Source: Paenibacillus sp. Marseille-Q4541 (GTDB taxonomy: Bacteria > Bacillota > Bacilli > Paenibacillales > Paenibacillaceae). Taken from it: a DNA stretch of 64,000 nt. Positions 7,952 through 16,810 of this stretch are shown in pieces. The notes beneath the pieces are model-generated. The model searched no databases. It was not told where the DNA came from and saw nothing but the letters and a program-made list of their open reading frames with translations. The stretch's first letter is position 1. Each line of letters starts with the position of its first letter. A program made the translations under genes and the position numbers. The stretch covers positions 1 through 64,000 of the forward strand of contig NZ_JAGXCY010000016.1 in assembly GCF_018310695.1 (NCBI RefSeq), read 5' to 3'.

Positions 7952-9058
7952 TTATGTTAACAAGATACTAACAAGGATGATGGAGCCAATCACACCGCCA
8001 AATATAATCCAAGCAAGTGGTCTTGCATGATTAATGGTCCAGCCGTATCCCATTCTTTTTTCTACAAACAAGGAAGGATCAGCAGGATTAAAATAAAACA
8101 TCCCAAGCTTCCAATTGTCATCATCATCACGCGGTGGTCTAGAAGAATGTGCTACAGGAGATTTCACCCTGCTACCGCCTTGACCTGTCGTGACATACAG
8201 AATACCTACGCCGACTAAGATTAAGACAACTACCGATATAACGACTACGGCTAGTATTCCTGGGTCCACGGGATATAACATCTGGAACTGCATGAAGCTG
8301 AATAGCAAGATGAGCATAAGCGATGTAAACAAGTTAAACATAGAATTACGCATCCGAAAAATCCGGTTTTTCTCCAGCGACACCTCTGTATGCTCCGTGT
8401 CCACCTGTTGTTTGCTGCGATAAATGATCGTATTAATAAACAGAAAGAGCAAGGTCATCATGATCTGCATAACGACAGGCATAAACACGGTACCGATCGT
8501 CTTATCCTTAATTGTCGTTGGATTGCCTTGCAAATCATATTGCATCACAATATGTTCAGGGAACAGGTCATAGTTGAACAGAGTAAAGAGAAAAGTCCCT
8601 AAAATAATCACGAGGTGAATCAAATACCACTTTTTAGAGAGAACAAGCCTTTGTTTACGAAAGTTCATATCAATGGTTAGCTTCACCTGAGGAATTTTCA
8701 TGTCCGCAAGATGCTCTGCTTTGTACTTTTTCATTTTTTTGTGGAAATAAAATAGAGTGAGGAACTGGAATACAACCGTAATAACCACATATGCAGTAAT
8801 CCAAATGGCCGACTCATTCGCCGAATCCGAACTTTTTATTGTCATCATCATTGCGATGATGAGAACAACGGTCTGAATTAAAAAATTAATAGTAGCGTAT
8901 AATTTACGCATCTTTTTCAGCGCAGCGCTGTGGAATACCTCCTCACTTACGGTAACCCCAAAACTCTCCGTCTGTCTCGTAAAGAAAGGAACCAGAGAAG
9001 TAAGGACAGCCATCGGCAAAAATAAAGTGAGTAGCATTACAAAATGGATCCACGACAT
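7952..9058 (-). CDS. DUF1648/DUF5808 membrane protein
   Basis: About 368 residues with roughly eight membrane helices. The middle part (LFNYDLFPEHIVMQYDLQGNPTT-like, about 165-190) is the DUF1648 signature also found in SdpI-type immunity proteins. The C-terminal soluble loop DDNWKLGMFYFNP...VEKRMGYGW is the DUF5808 motif. ATG 9058 is 8 bases from AAGGAG and is preferred over ATG 9064, which abuts the ribosome site. It is co-oriented and 30 bp downstream of a YtrA-type GntR regulator, a common Bacilli pairing. The role is unknown; an envelope-stress or immunity function is inferred only from SdpI relatives. Confidence 0.75.
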   Translation of the reverse strand: MSWIHFVMLLTLFLPMAVLTSLVPFFTRQTESFGVTVSEEVFHSAALKKMRKLYATINFLIQTVVLIIAMMMTIKSSDSANESAIWITAYVVITVVFQFLTLFYFHKKMKKYKAEHLADMKIPQVKLTIDMNFRKQRLVLSKKWYLIHLVIILGTFLFTLFNYDLFPEHIVMQYDLQGNPTTIKDKTIGTVFMPVVMQIMMTLLFLFINTIIYRSKQQVDTEHTEVSLEKNRIFRMRNSMFNLFTSLMLILLFSFMQFQMLYPVDPGILAVVVISVVVLILVGVGILYVTTGQGGSRVKSPVAHSSRPPRDDDDNWKLGMFYFNPADPSLFVEKRMGYGWTINHARPLAWIIFGGVIGSIILVSILLT

Positions 9059-9094
9059 AAACATCTCTCCTTTTATTTTTGGTTAACTAGCAAG

Positions 9095-9478
9095 TTACAT
9101 GGGTTTGATTTCATCATAAATTTGCTCCATCATATCTTTCATTTCTTGAAGCGTAACACCTCTCAAAATGCCTTCCGCAATTAGCGGCCTGATCTGTGAA
9201 CATTGTTTGTTAGTAAATTCCTGATCTGCAGCCGGCATCCCATTCGGATTAACGACTACACCCTTCTGACGATGAATGTGAATATAGTCCTCCTGTTTTA
9301 GAAGTTGATACGCTTTATTCACTGTATGCAAATTGATACCAATGTCCGAAGCAAGGCTACGTACTGATGGTAACGCCTCTCCTGGCGCAAGGGCCCCACT
9401 TGCAATGCCCTCGATAATCTGATTCGTCAGCTGAGTATAAATAGGTAATTCGGATTGCATATCAAGTTCAATAATCAT
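9095..9478 (-). CDS. GntR-family repressor, YtrA type
   Basis: A 127-residue protein with an N-terminal winged helix (IYTQLTNQIIEGIASGALAPG... LPSVRSLASDIGINLHTVNKAYQLL) and only a short C-terminal dimerisation tail. This is the architecture of the YtrA subfamily, which usually controls linked membrane or ABC genes. It is followed by the DUF1648 gene in one unit. A perfect operator-like palindrome lies just upstream (9510-9534), so autorepression is likely. The ligand is unknown. Confidence 0.88.
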   Translation of the reverse strand: MIIELDMQSELPIYTQLTNQIIEGIASGALAPGEALPSVRSLASDIGINLHTVNKAYQLLKQEDYIHIHRQKGVVVNPNGMPAADQEFTNKQCSQIRPLIAEGILRGVTLQEMKDMMEQIYDEIKPM

Positions 9479-9509
9479 ACTTTGTTAACACCTCCACACT
9501 TTATGTTTG

Positions 9510-9534
9510 TCTGTTATATTTGTAGTATAACAGA
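9510..9534 (-). promoter_or_regulatory. Operator palindrome and promoter of the GntR gene
   Basis: TCTGTTATA (9510-9518) and TATAACAGA (9526-9534) form a perfect 9-bp inverted repeat with a 7-bp spacer. On the minus strand it overlaps a likely -10 box (TATACT) that has TTTACA about 18 bases further upstream. A repressor bound here would block the promoter. Confidence 0.7.
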
Positions 9535-9622
9535 TACATTATGTGTATGTAAATAAACAAGTATTAGTTCTTGCTACATAAGAAAACGCTCTGCTAATCC
9601 AACTTCTCTCTTGACTGAACAG

Positions 9623-9660
9623 AAAAAACCAAGATGAGTATGTACTCATCTTGGTTTTTT
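9623..9660. terminator. Strong bidirectional terminator
   Basis: A near-perfect hairpin (AAAAAACCAAGATGAGT paired with ACTCATCTTGGTTTTTT) has A- and T-tails on both sides. It ends the long leftward dpp-ykf operon after the gene at 9696, and lies upstream of the GntR promoter. Confidence 0.92.
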
Positions 9661-9695
9661 CTTCTGATCGATAGGGTGTACCTAAAGTTTATACT

Positions 9696-9953
9696 TCAAT
9701 GAGGGGAGGTTGAGCGTTCCCATTCTTTTAATATTCGGAACGCATATTCATTGCTATCTCCGCACATATCTCGTTCTGGCTGTAGATTGCCGCATACTTT
9801 AGGCCTGACAGGAAGTCCATATAACTTACAACGGTGATCTTCCGTCAGCTGCACACACTTCACTCCTGCCGGCTTTCCGTCAGGCATGCCCGGAATAGGT
9901 GAGGAGATGGATATAACGATACAACAAGCACCACAACCCGTTCTACACTCCAT
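9696..9953 (-). CDS. YkgJ-family cysteine cluster protein
   Basis: An 85-residue protein with the YkgJ/UPF0153 pattern: CRTGCGACC at the N-terminus, then VKCVQL, HRCKLY, KVCGN and a last Cys. These probably bind an iron-sulfur cluster or zinc. ATG 9953 is 7 bases from GAGGAGG; the frame is open to 9992 without a ribosome site there. It lies 58 bp after the DUF1835 gene on the same strand and is the last gene before the 9623-9660 terminator. Function unknown. Confidence 0.82.
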   Translation of the reverse strand: MECRTGCGACCIVISISSPIPGMPDGKPAGVKCVQLTEDHRCKLYGLPVRPKVCGNLQPERDMCGDSNEYAFRILKEWERSTSPH

Positions 9954-10011
9954 TTCACATCCTCCTCGTCCACTGAGCATGGATTTGTACAAGTATATGC
10001 TGCTGACCGAG

Positions 10012-10881
10012 TTATATCACTTCATCAGTACTGTTTTTTACACTATACCGATGAAGTTGTCCGGGAGCCCCCTTAAAGAGGATTTGTTTATTCTCAATCA
10101 GCCATCGAAGGCGATACTCTAAAAAATCTTTGCGAAGATAATAAGAAGGTCTCTTCAGCAGAACTTCACTCACTACTTTGGATGCTGGAACATACTGGTC
10201 TGGATAGAGCGGTGATTGTTCTGTCATGACCTGTTGAAGGTCTTGATCGAGCACATCATCTGTACATAAACGGAAGAGACCGTTCTCCCATATGCGAAAT
10301 AGTGTACGATCGGTAGAAATACGCTCCCATTCTTTCACGAAATCCGATCTTTCTTCTTGAGTAAGTATCCTTAGCTCATTTAACTTATGTAAAAAAGGGA
10401 TATAATCAGTTACCTTCAGCTGAGACAAACTTACCGGATACGAACTGGGAACAGCAAGATCATTTAATTCATCCTTTATCGGTGTACCCTGAGTCGGATT
10501 CACTAATGAAATGTTCATCTCTCGATCCTTAATCAGAGATAATACAAATCTGACCCCGATCTGATCATGTGCATGGTCACCGTGCCATATGCTTATGTTC
10601 GTATGATCTGGAAGAGACTCAATCGTCTCAACAATTCTACCTGTTTGATGATCAGGATTATAAGTATACAACCGCTCATAATTTGACAGCCGTTCCGATA
10701 ACCAAGTTAACCGCTTATTCTCTCCCCCTGCTTGATGAAGCTGTTCCAAGGGGCCATATGCAAACCAATCATTAAATGAAATCACTTGATGAACATGTCG
10801 TATCTCCGCCTTATGGAGAGCCGCCTTTAGAATTCCTTGCTCTGACATTCCAAACATGAAATGCACATGCTGATTGGTCAA
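10012..10881 (-). CDS. DUF1835/DUF3658 protein, copy 2
   Basis: A 289-residue protein. Its N-terminal domain (HVHFMFGMSEQGILKAAL... ISFNDWFAYGPLEQL) matches DUF1835, and the C-terminal EYRLRWLIENKQILFKG matches DUF3658. The start is TTG 10881 behind GAGGTGGG. It is a diverged paralogue of the gene just upstream (10959-12038): both share the order gas/ghost motif, SLSxxEVR-type helix, W-HG/W-GN loop and C-terminal RI..L. Cytoplasmic, with no signal peptide. Function unknown. Confidence 0.78.
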   Translation of the reverse strand: MTNQHVHFMFGMSEQGILKAALHKAEIRHVHQVISFNDWFAYGPLEQLHQAGGENKRLTWLSERLSNYERLYTYNPDHQTGRIVETIESLPDHTNISIWHGDHAHDQIGVRFVLSLIKDREMNISLVNPTQGTPIKDELNDLAVPSSYPVSLSQLKVTDYIPFLHKLNELRILTQEERSDFVKEWERISTDRTLFRIWENGLFRLCTDDVLDQDLQQVMTEQSPLYPDQYVPASKVVSEVLLKRPSYYLRKDFLEYRLRWLIENKQILFKGAPGQLHRYSVKNSTDEVI

Positions 10882-10958
10882 GGGCTACCCACCTCTTTTT
10901 CTCCGATGATATAACGATTGTATTCCGATTAGGAAGAGCTCTATACGTATAAGGTTTC

Positions 10959-12038
10959 CTACAACGGCTTTATGTAATAACGATACAGTGCAGTAGGAGG
11001 ACCGATGAAATCAAGTTTTCTCGCGCCAATCAACTCTTTGATCCGGTAGTCAAAAAATAGATCACTCATCAGCTCAGGATAACGATTCATCAGTATATCT
11101 AGGGTATATCCTGCTTTTATATAGTCCAATTTCTTATGTTCATCATCTATAGAATCTCGGTCCCTATATATTTCTTTTACTACAGTCATGATCCTTTCAT
11201 CATAATCATCTACCGGCAGATAATGTAATTCTCCTTGCAGCCAAACCCGAAGATTTTCTTCACGTGTAGATATCTGAATCCACTCTTCTGCATAGCTACT
11301 TCTCTCCTCAACGGACAGTGGAGATGGTTTGCACTGTAAAATAAGCAGAACTACCTTGTCAGAGTCCATCTGTCCGAATGACATCAGTGGCCAATCTACT
11401 TGCATTTCTGTTAAAGATTCTTCTCCAAGAGCTCCATTTTGAAGGGAATGATAAGATTCTACTGCATTGATAACCCTTACTGTTGCCTTTACGTCTCGCA
11501 GCACAAACAACATGAGCCGTAGAAAGATTTGCTCGTGAGCATTGTTTCCCGTCCAGATCGTAATGACTTTATCAGCAGGAATTCCCGCCAAAACGGGTTG
11601 CAGCGCAGATACATCATTATGGCGATGAAATAAATAGTAATCATGTCCAAGACGATTCGCTAACCAGAGCATCCGTCTCATTTTGCCTTCGGATTCCATC
11701 AAATCCTTTAGTGGACCAATTGAGAAAAAATCCTCAATGTAATACACAACATAATTTCGGGGGACTTCCGCCTTCGACAAAGAAACTTTTAGCAGGCCTG
11801 CAGCAGAAGCGCTAGATACAATATGAATATGCTCAGGAGCGCCTTCCTCCGTAAAAGATTCAATACGAGATTTCAGAAGTGCATCATTCCACTCACTGGT
11901 GATCTTCGTTGAAAGCATGCTATCTGACACACTGTCATCTTGCTTCTGCACTTCACATTCCTGCAGTACAAACTGAACGAATTCTTCAAGTTTATGCGGT
12001 TTCATCAACTGTACTTCATTCGAGAAATGATCTTTAAT
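10959..12038 (-). CDS. DUF1835/DUF3658 protein, copy 1, probable ATT start
   Basis: About 360 residues. An N-terminal extension of about 60 residues precedes a DUF1835 domain (IHIVSSASAAGLLKVSLSKA... FFSIGPLKDLM) and a C-terminal DUF3658 domain (FFDYRIKELIGARKLDFIG). TTG 12008 and ATG 12005 have no ribosome site. A perfect GGAGGAG at 12044-12050 is correctly spaced only for the in-frame ATT at 12036-12038, and an in-frame TAA lies just upstream, so ATT is the likely initiator. It begins 27 bp after ykfC and is probably in the same transcript. Function unknown. Confidence 0.72.
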   Translation of the reverse strand: MKDHFSNEVQLMKPHKLEEFVQFVLQECEVQKQDDSVSDSMLSTKITSEWNDALLKSRIESFTEEGAPEHIHIVSSASAAGLLKVSLSKAEVPRNYVVYYIEDFFSIGPLKDLMESEGKMRRMLWLANRLGHDYYLFHRHNDVSALQPVLAGIPADKVITIWTGNNAHEQIFLRLMLFVLRDVKATVRVINAVESYHSLQNGALGEESLTEMQVDWPLMSFGQMDSDKVVLLILQCKPSPLSVEERSSYAEEWIQISTREENLRVWLQGELHYLPVDDYDERIMTVVKEIYRDRDSIDDEHKKLDYIKAGYTLDILMNRYPELMSDLFFDYRIKELIGARKLDFIGPPTALYRYYIKPL

Positions 12039-12050
12039 CCTAGCTCCTCC
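12036..12050 (-). promoter_or_regulatory. Ribosome site that points to an ATT start codon
   Basis: On the minus strand the order is TAA, GGAGGAG, CTAGG, ATT, in one frame. The spacing from GGAGG to ATT is 7 bases. The nearest ATG/TTG codons in frame are about 40 bases away, with no ribosome site of their own. Confidence 0.55.
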
Positions 12051-12065
12051 TTACCGTCATATGAC

Positions 12066-13022
12066 TCAAGTGAATCTCTTGGAAACCGAATGTTCTTTTT
12101 GAAGCTTATAAGAACTAAGTTCCACTATTTCAATACAACTGTTGGAATCAGGAGAATGAATCATCCTGTCCTCACCTATATATATACCTACGTGATGGAC
12201 ACGACCTTTTCCTTCTTCATAAGCGAAAAAAAGCAAATCTCCGGAGCGTAAGTTTTCTCTTGTAATATTTATTCCTGCTTTGGCTTGGTCCGAGGCATCC
12301 CTCGGAATTCTGATACCTTGGGATGCATGCATACTATAGGCAAAGCCGGAACAGTCGTATCCATATGCAGATAAGCCACCCCATAAATAAGGTAGCTGGA
12401 CGAACTTTAAAGCCTCTTGTTTGATCCGTTCCCCTTTTTCTTGCCCACCTACAGGAACACTCATTTGACTTGTCTGGGCGATCATCACATCCCTTGAAGG
12501 TAATGCCCCGTCCCCGTGGGGTGTCTCTACAATAATGTCCTCACCTACTTCCCTCACATAGGGGAGAAGTGTCATATAACTTAACTCAAGAGGGGAATCC
12601 GTCTCTGCTTTGTCACGCGTCAGTAATGTCTTACGTGCTGTTACCTGAACAATCCTATCTACGTTTACCGGTATCCATTCCGATAACTGAGAAGTGGGTA
12701 CCCATCCTGGATATCCTAGACTATTTTTACTTGTTGGCTGATCAGGAATTCGTACTTCCGACCAGCCGTCAATTTCCCGAACCACCCATAGTTCCTGCCC
12801 GAAAAGCACCTGCGTCTGTGTTCGATTCGCGGTACATAAATCAAGTCTTTCCTCAGCAGACATCTCTTTTGCCCATTTGCCAATCTCGGGCAGCTCTATC
12901 AAAATAATCTGGTCTAGCTCACGTGGTGACTCGGGCTTAGTCCAGATGGTAGCAACGGAAACTGCTACTGTTTTTTTCAGCATGGAAACAGAGGGGTGTG
13001 ATTCATGTCTCGATCCGTTCAT
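12066..13022 (-). CDS. ykfC: NlpC/P60 gamma-D-Glu-L-diamino acid endopeptidase
   Basis: A 318-residue protein with two SH3-type domains (about 15-185) and a C-terminal NlpC/P60 domain with Cys224 in YDCSG and His277 in HHVGIYIG. Family members cut between D-Glu and the diamino acid of murein peptides that have a free N-terminal L-Ala. No signal peptide is seen, consistent with cytoplasmic peptide recycling. ATG 13022 overlaps the ykfB stop by one base, so the two are translationally coupled. The order matches the Bacillus subtilis ykf genes. Confidence 0.9.
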   Translation of the reverse strand: MNGSRHESHPSVSMLKKTVAVSVATIWTKPESPRELDQIILIELPEIGKWAKEMSAEERLDLCTANRTQTQVLFGQELWVVREIDGWSEVRIPDQPTSKNSLGYPGWVPTSQLSEWIPVNVDRIVQVTARKTLLTRDKAETDSPLELSYMTLLPYVREVGEDIIVETPHGDGALPSRDVMIAQTSQMSVPVGGQEKGERIKQEALKFVQLPYLWGGLSAYGYDCSGFAYSMHASQGIRIPRDASDQAKAGINITRENLRSGDLLFFAYEEGKGRVHHVGIYIGEDRMIHSPDSNSCIEIVELSSYKLQKEHSVSKRFT

Positions 13023-14122
13023 CAGCTCACCTCCATTCCCTCTCTCATGATGACATCTTCTATGCCGAGGCCCGTTGTTTGGGCGAAACTCATCTTCCGT
13101 CCCTCATAGATGACCCCTCCAATAACATCATCTGACTGCATGAGTAGAGGCGCATCAAAATCAAACCTTGTAATATTTTTTTTGCTAGCAGCAAAATGTG
13201 CAGCGGCACTTACCGCAATACGTGATTCAATCATGCTACCTACCATACACTCTACGCCATACTCTTCTGCAATTTGGTTAATTAGCTGCGCCTTATAGAT
13301 GCCTCCCGCTTTCATTAACTTAATGTTAATGAGATCTGCTGCTCTTGACTGAAGTACTTCAAGTGCCTGTAAGGGGGTGAATACACTTTCATCTGCCATA
13401 ATCAGCGTGTCAACAGCATCTGTTACGGCTTTCAATCCTGCGAGATCACCTGCGCGAACGGGCTGTTCAACCAGTTCAATCCCGAGGTCCAACTCTTCCA
13501 TTTTACGTATTGAACGTATGGCATCCTTCACTTGCCAACCTTGATTTGCATCTAATCTGATCTTTATCTCATAGCCTATACGTTCTCGTATCTGCTGAAT
13601 CCGAATAATATCTTCATCTACAGAGCCTTTTCCCACCTTGATTTTAAGCACGTTAAATCCTGCATCTACACACTTTACTGCCTCATCTGCCATTTCAGAG
13701 GACGATCCGACGCTCACCGTATAATCCGTCTCAATTTCGCTGCGATATCCGCCCAAAAATTGATAAAGTGGCAGGCCAGACAGCTGAGCAACCAAATCAT
13801 AAATTGCCATATCCACAGCTGCTTTTGCACTGCTGGAACCAACGATGACAGCATGTAGAGACTGCATGAGCCGCTCGTAGGAAAGAAGGCTTTTTCCGAT
13901 AAGTACTGGCTTGATCATATGGACAATGGCTGACTCAATACTATCTAAACTGTCTCCTGTAATGACAACAGTAGAAGGTGCTTCGCCCCATCCTACTTTC
14001 CCTCCTGCTTCGGTTATACGAACAAGTACGGATTCGCTTTGTGTCACCGTTCTCAAGGCCGTTTTAAATGGTTTAGATAGCGGAGTATATTTGCGCATGA
14101 CTTCAATATTTTGAATATACAC
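13022..14122 (-). CDS. ykfB: L-Ala-D/L-Glu epimerase
   Basis: A 366-residue enolase-superfamily protein of the muconate-lactonising subgroup. The KIKVGKG strand supplies the first catalytic lysine, LDANQGW the first metal aspartate, ELVEQP the glutamate, MADES the next acid and NIKLMKAGG the second lysine. It starts at GTG 14122 after GGAGGT. Between ykfA and ykfC it would convert L-Ala-D-Glu from murein into L-Ala-L-Glu for degradation. Identity rests on the conserved residues and on the operon. Confidence 0.92.
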   Translation of the reverse strand: MYIQNIEVMRKYTPLSKPFKTALRTVTQSESVLVRITEAGGKVGWGEAPSTVVITGDSLDSIESAIVHMIKPVLIGKSLLSYERLMQSLHAVIVGSSSAKAAVDMAIYDLVAQLSGLPLYQFLGGYRSEIETDYTVSVGSSSEMADEAVKCVDAGFNVLKIKVGKGSVDEDIIRIQQIRERIGYEIKIRLDANQGWQVKDAIRSIRKMEELDLGIELVEQPVRAGDLAGLKAVTDAVDTLIMADESVFTPLQALEVLQSRAADLINIKLMKAGGIYKAQLINQIAEEYGVECMVGSMIESRIAVSAAAHFAASKKNITRFDFDAPLLMQSDDVIGGVIYEGRKMSFAQTTGLGIEDVIMREGMEVS

Positions 14123-14138
14123 GGGTGACTTACCTCCT

Positions 14139-15071
14139 TTATTCAGTTACAGCAGGACCTCTCCAAATGAGCGTCTTATCTGCGGTGGAAAGTTCAGCTT
14201 CAAGACCTAGCGGGATTGCAATATTAGGAGAACAATGACCAATACAAAAGCCGGCAAGGGCAGGTTTCCCTGCTTTTTTCAAATAATGAATAATAACTTC
14301 TTCAAGAGAGAAAGATATTTTCCGCTGCGGCTCACACTCATGAAAATCTCCAACAATGATTCCAGCGGCATCCTTTAGTTTTCCAGCCTGAAGTAATTGG
14401 TTCAGCATACGGTCAATTCGGTACGGCTCTTCATCAATATCTTCCATGAGCAGAAGCCGGTCTTTCGTATCTATTTCATGGGGTGTACCTAAGCTCGAGA
14501 CGATGAGAGATAGATTTCCACCAACAACGACACCGCTTGCCGTTCCCTCCACAAGGGTGGTAAGTTCAGAAATATCTTCTGTGTACTGAACGGGCGTTGG
14601 ATGGAACAACTGATGAAAACCAGACAGTGTGAACGGATGGAGCGATTCAGCGCATAAAGAGGTAAGCATCGGACCATGAAAAGTAACAAGCCCTGTCTGC
14701 TTATAAATCGCTTGATGCAAAAAAGTAATATCGCTGAATCCCCAAAAGATTTTAGGGTTAGCTTTAATAGTCTCATAATCAAGCAAATCTACAATCCGTG
14801 CTGTACCGTATCCTCCCCGTGCACAAATAATGGCTTTAATCTCTGGATTCCGAAACATGTCATTCAGTTCCCTGGCTCTTTCTTCATCTGTACCTGCTAA
14901 ATAGCCATGCTGGCGGTACAAACTGTGACCAAGTTCCACTCTGAGCCCAAGTTGAATTAGATACCCTGCAGCTCTTTCCATCTCTACCGGATCTCCAAAA
15001 CTCGCGGGTGCCGTAATTCCGATAAGATCTCCTGAGTACAGTTTCTTTGGAAGGACTACATTCATGATCAT
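14139..15071 (-). CDS. ykfA: LD-carboxypeptidase (S66), murein tetrapeptide
   Basis: A 310-residue S66 peptidase. The motifs are CARGGYG, then GFSDIT with the catalytic serine, and GHCSPN with the catalytic histidine near the C-terminus. The family removes the terminal D-Ala of murein tetrapeptides. There is no signal peptide, so it is cytoplasmic. ATG 15071 follows AGGATAGGGGG. A hairpin at 15102-15130 lies between dppE and this gene and may reduce its transcription relative to the transporter genes. Confidence 0.92.
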   Translation of the reverse strand: MIMNVVLPKKLYSGDLIGITAPASFGDPVEMERAAGYLIQLGLRVELGHSLYRQHGYLAGTDEERARELNDMFRNPEIKAIICARGGYGTARIVDLLDYETIKANPKIFWGFSDITFLHQAIYKQTGLVTFHGPMLTSLCAESLHPFTLSGFHQLFHPTPVQYTEDISELTTLVEGTASGVVVGGNLSLIVSSLGTPHEIDTKDRLLLMEDIDEEPYRIDRMLNQLLQAGKLKDAAGIIVGDFHECEPQRKISFSLEEVIIHYLKKAGKPALAGFCIGHCSPNIAIPLGLEAELSTADKTLIWRGPAVTE

Positions 15072-15101
15072 TCATCCCCCTATCCTCTATAGAAAAGAAA
15101 C

Positions 15102-15130
15102 CCCAGTGACCTGCTTTCAAGATCACTGGG
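15102..15130 (-). terminator. Intercistronic hairpin between dppE and ykfA
   Basis: CCCAGTGA (15102-15109) pairs perfectly with TCACTGGG (15123-15130). On the minus strand a short, interrupted T-run follows (GTTTCTTTT). It looks like a leaky terminator or a 3'-end stabiliser that lets part of the transcript continue into ykfA. Confidence 0.6.
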
Positions 15131-15140
15131 AGAAGCTACT

Positions 15141-16763
15141 TTATTTTAGTTCAGCCAGCTTATAGTCGATATAGCCGTATGCGTGTCTGAGTACCCCCGT
15201 TAAACCTTCTGCTTGCATATAAACCGAGTTATAAAAATAGAGAGGCATAATAGGCATCTCTTCCATAAGTATGCTTTCCGCTTCGTGCAAATACCCCGTT
15301 CGTTTCACCTGATCTGACTCGTTATAAGCATCGTTAATCAATTTATCAAAATTTGGATTACTCCAGCCTGTCCGGTTGTTCGGACTGTCTGATACAAAGA
15401 TGTCGAGGAAGTTAATTGGATCGGCAAAATCAGGAAGCCAAGATGATCTCGATAATTGAAGCTGTAATTTTTTTTGTTCGTCTGTCAGCACTTTTCCTTC
15501 CTTACTCTCAAGGGCAATGTCTACACCTAAGTTTGATTTCAACATGGCTTGAATCGTTTCGGCAATTTTTTGGTGAAGATCGTTTGTACTATAGGTAAGT
15601 GTTACAGCGGGAATTGTCGTGTACCCTTCCTCTTTCATCCCTTCAGCAAGCAGGCGTTTTGCTTCTTCGATATCCGTTTTGACCAGTTCTCCTCCGGCAT
15701 CGCGGAAGTCACTGCCATCTGGGTCTTGCAAACCGTAAGATACAAAACCGGTAGCCGGTTTCTGTTTTTGTTTTACGACCAGATCCACAATCTGCTGTCT
15801 GTCCACTGCCATCGTGAACGCTTGACGAATCTTAGCATTACTGAAAGGCTCCATATTTGTATTGTAACGATAGAAATACGTCCCCGCTGAATCTTCCACC
15901 TTCGCTTTATTGTCTGTAATGAGAGATTCGATCAGATCTGGAGGCAGCGTACCGCTGATGTGAAGTTCCCCGCTTTGGTACAACTGATAAGCAGTCGTAG
16001 AATCGTCAACCATCTTAAAAGTAACCCCATCCAGTTTCACTTTAGCGGCATCCCAATACTGATCATTTTTCACCATTTTAATTTCGGCATCATGTTTCCA
16101 TTCCGTCAGCTTAAAAGGTCCGTTACTTAGAATTGTGGAAGCATCTGCGGCCCACTCCGGGTTACCTTCTACCGTTGCTTGATGTACAGGAAAGAAAGCA
16201 GGGTTCGCGAGCATACCTAGTAACCAAGGAGCTGGTTTTGCAAGTATGATTTGCAGTGTATGATCATCTGTCGCCGTTACTTTGACATCATCTGCGGTTG
16301 CTTCCCCTGAGTTAAATGTTTCTGCCCCTTCAAAAACATAAGCAAGAGGAGCGGAAGCTGCCCCCACATTAGGATCCAGCATACGTTTGAATGCGAATTC
16401 GAAATCAGAAGCTTTAACAGGATCTCCATTCGACCATTTCGCGTCATCGCGGAGCTTAAAGGTGTATTCTTTTTCATCCTCAGATACAGTCCATTCACTA
16501 GCCACACCCGGCCCAGGTGTATGATCGTCTTTTAGCCGGGTAAGACCTTCCATGAAATTGTTCAGCACATCGTAGGAAACTTGGTCGAAACCGATTGGCG
16601 GATCCAGAGAAGTAGGTTCTTTTCGGTTATTCACAAGTAGAATTTTCTGACCACCTTCTGCTCCCCCAGCTGCCTCGCCGCCCTCTTCACCACCACATGC
16701 AGTAAGGAGTAAACTCATGACGAGTACACAATTCAGTAGAACAAATGACCACTTTTTCTTCAT
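15141..16763 (-). CDS. dppE: Peptide-binding lipoprotein of the Dpp importer
   Basis: A 540-residue SBP family 5 (OppA/DppE) protein. The lipobox is LLTACGG with Cys23 as the lipidated residue, followed by a Gly/Glu-rich linker. The body carries typical family strings such as EPTSLDPPIGFD and YTFKLRDDAKWSNGDPV. It captures di- or oligopeptides outside the membrane and delivers them to DppBC. It lies 47 bp after dppD. The context (dppA, ykfABC) suggests murein peptides as substrate. Confidence 0.92.
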   Translation of the reverse strand: MKKKWSFVLLNCVLVMSLLLTACGGEEGGEAAGGAEGGQKILLVNNRKEPTSLDPPIGFDQVSYDVLNNFMEGLTRLKDDHTPGPGVASEWTVSEDEKEYTFKLRDDAKWSNGDPVKASDFEFAFKRMLDPNVGAASAPLAYVFEGAETFNSGEATADDVKVTATDDHTLQIILAKPAPWLLGMLANPAFFPVHQATVEGNPEWAADASTILSNGPFKLTEWKHDAEIKMVKNDQYWDAAKVKLDGVTFKMVDDSTTAYQLYQSGELHISGTLPPDLIESLITDNKAKVEDSAGTYFYRYNTNMEPFSNAKIRQAFTMAVDRQQIVDLVVKQKQKPATGFVSYGLQDPDGSDFRDAGGELVKTDIEEAKRLLAEGMKEEGYTTIPAVTLTYSTNDLHQKIAETIQAMLKSNLGVDIALESKEGKVLTDEQKKLQLQLSRSSWLPDFADPINFLDIFVSDSPNNRTGWSNPNFDKLINDAYNESDQVKRTGYLHEAESILMEEMPIMPLYFYNSVYMQAEGLTGVLRHAYGYIDYKLAELK

Positions 16764-16810
16764 CCTCTTCTCTCCCCCTCTAGATTCATAACATACAAGT
16801 TTCCGGCATG

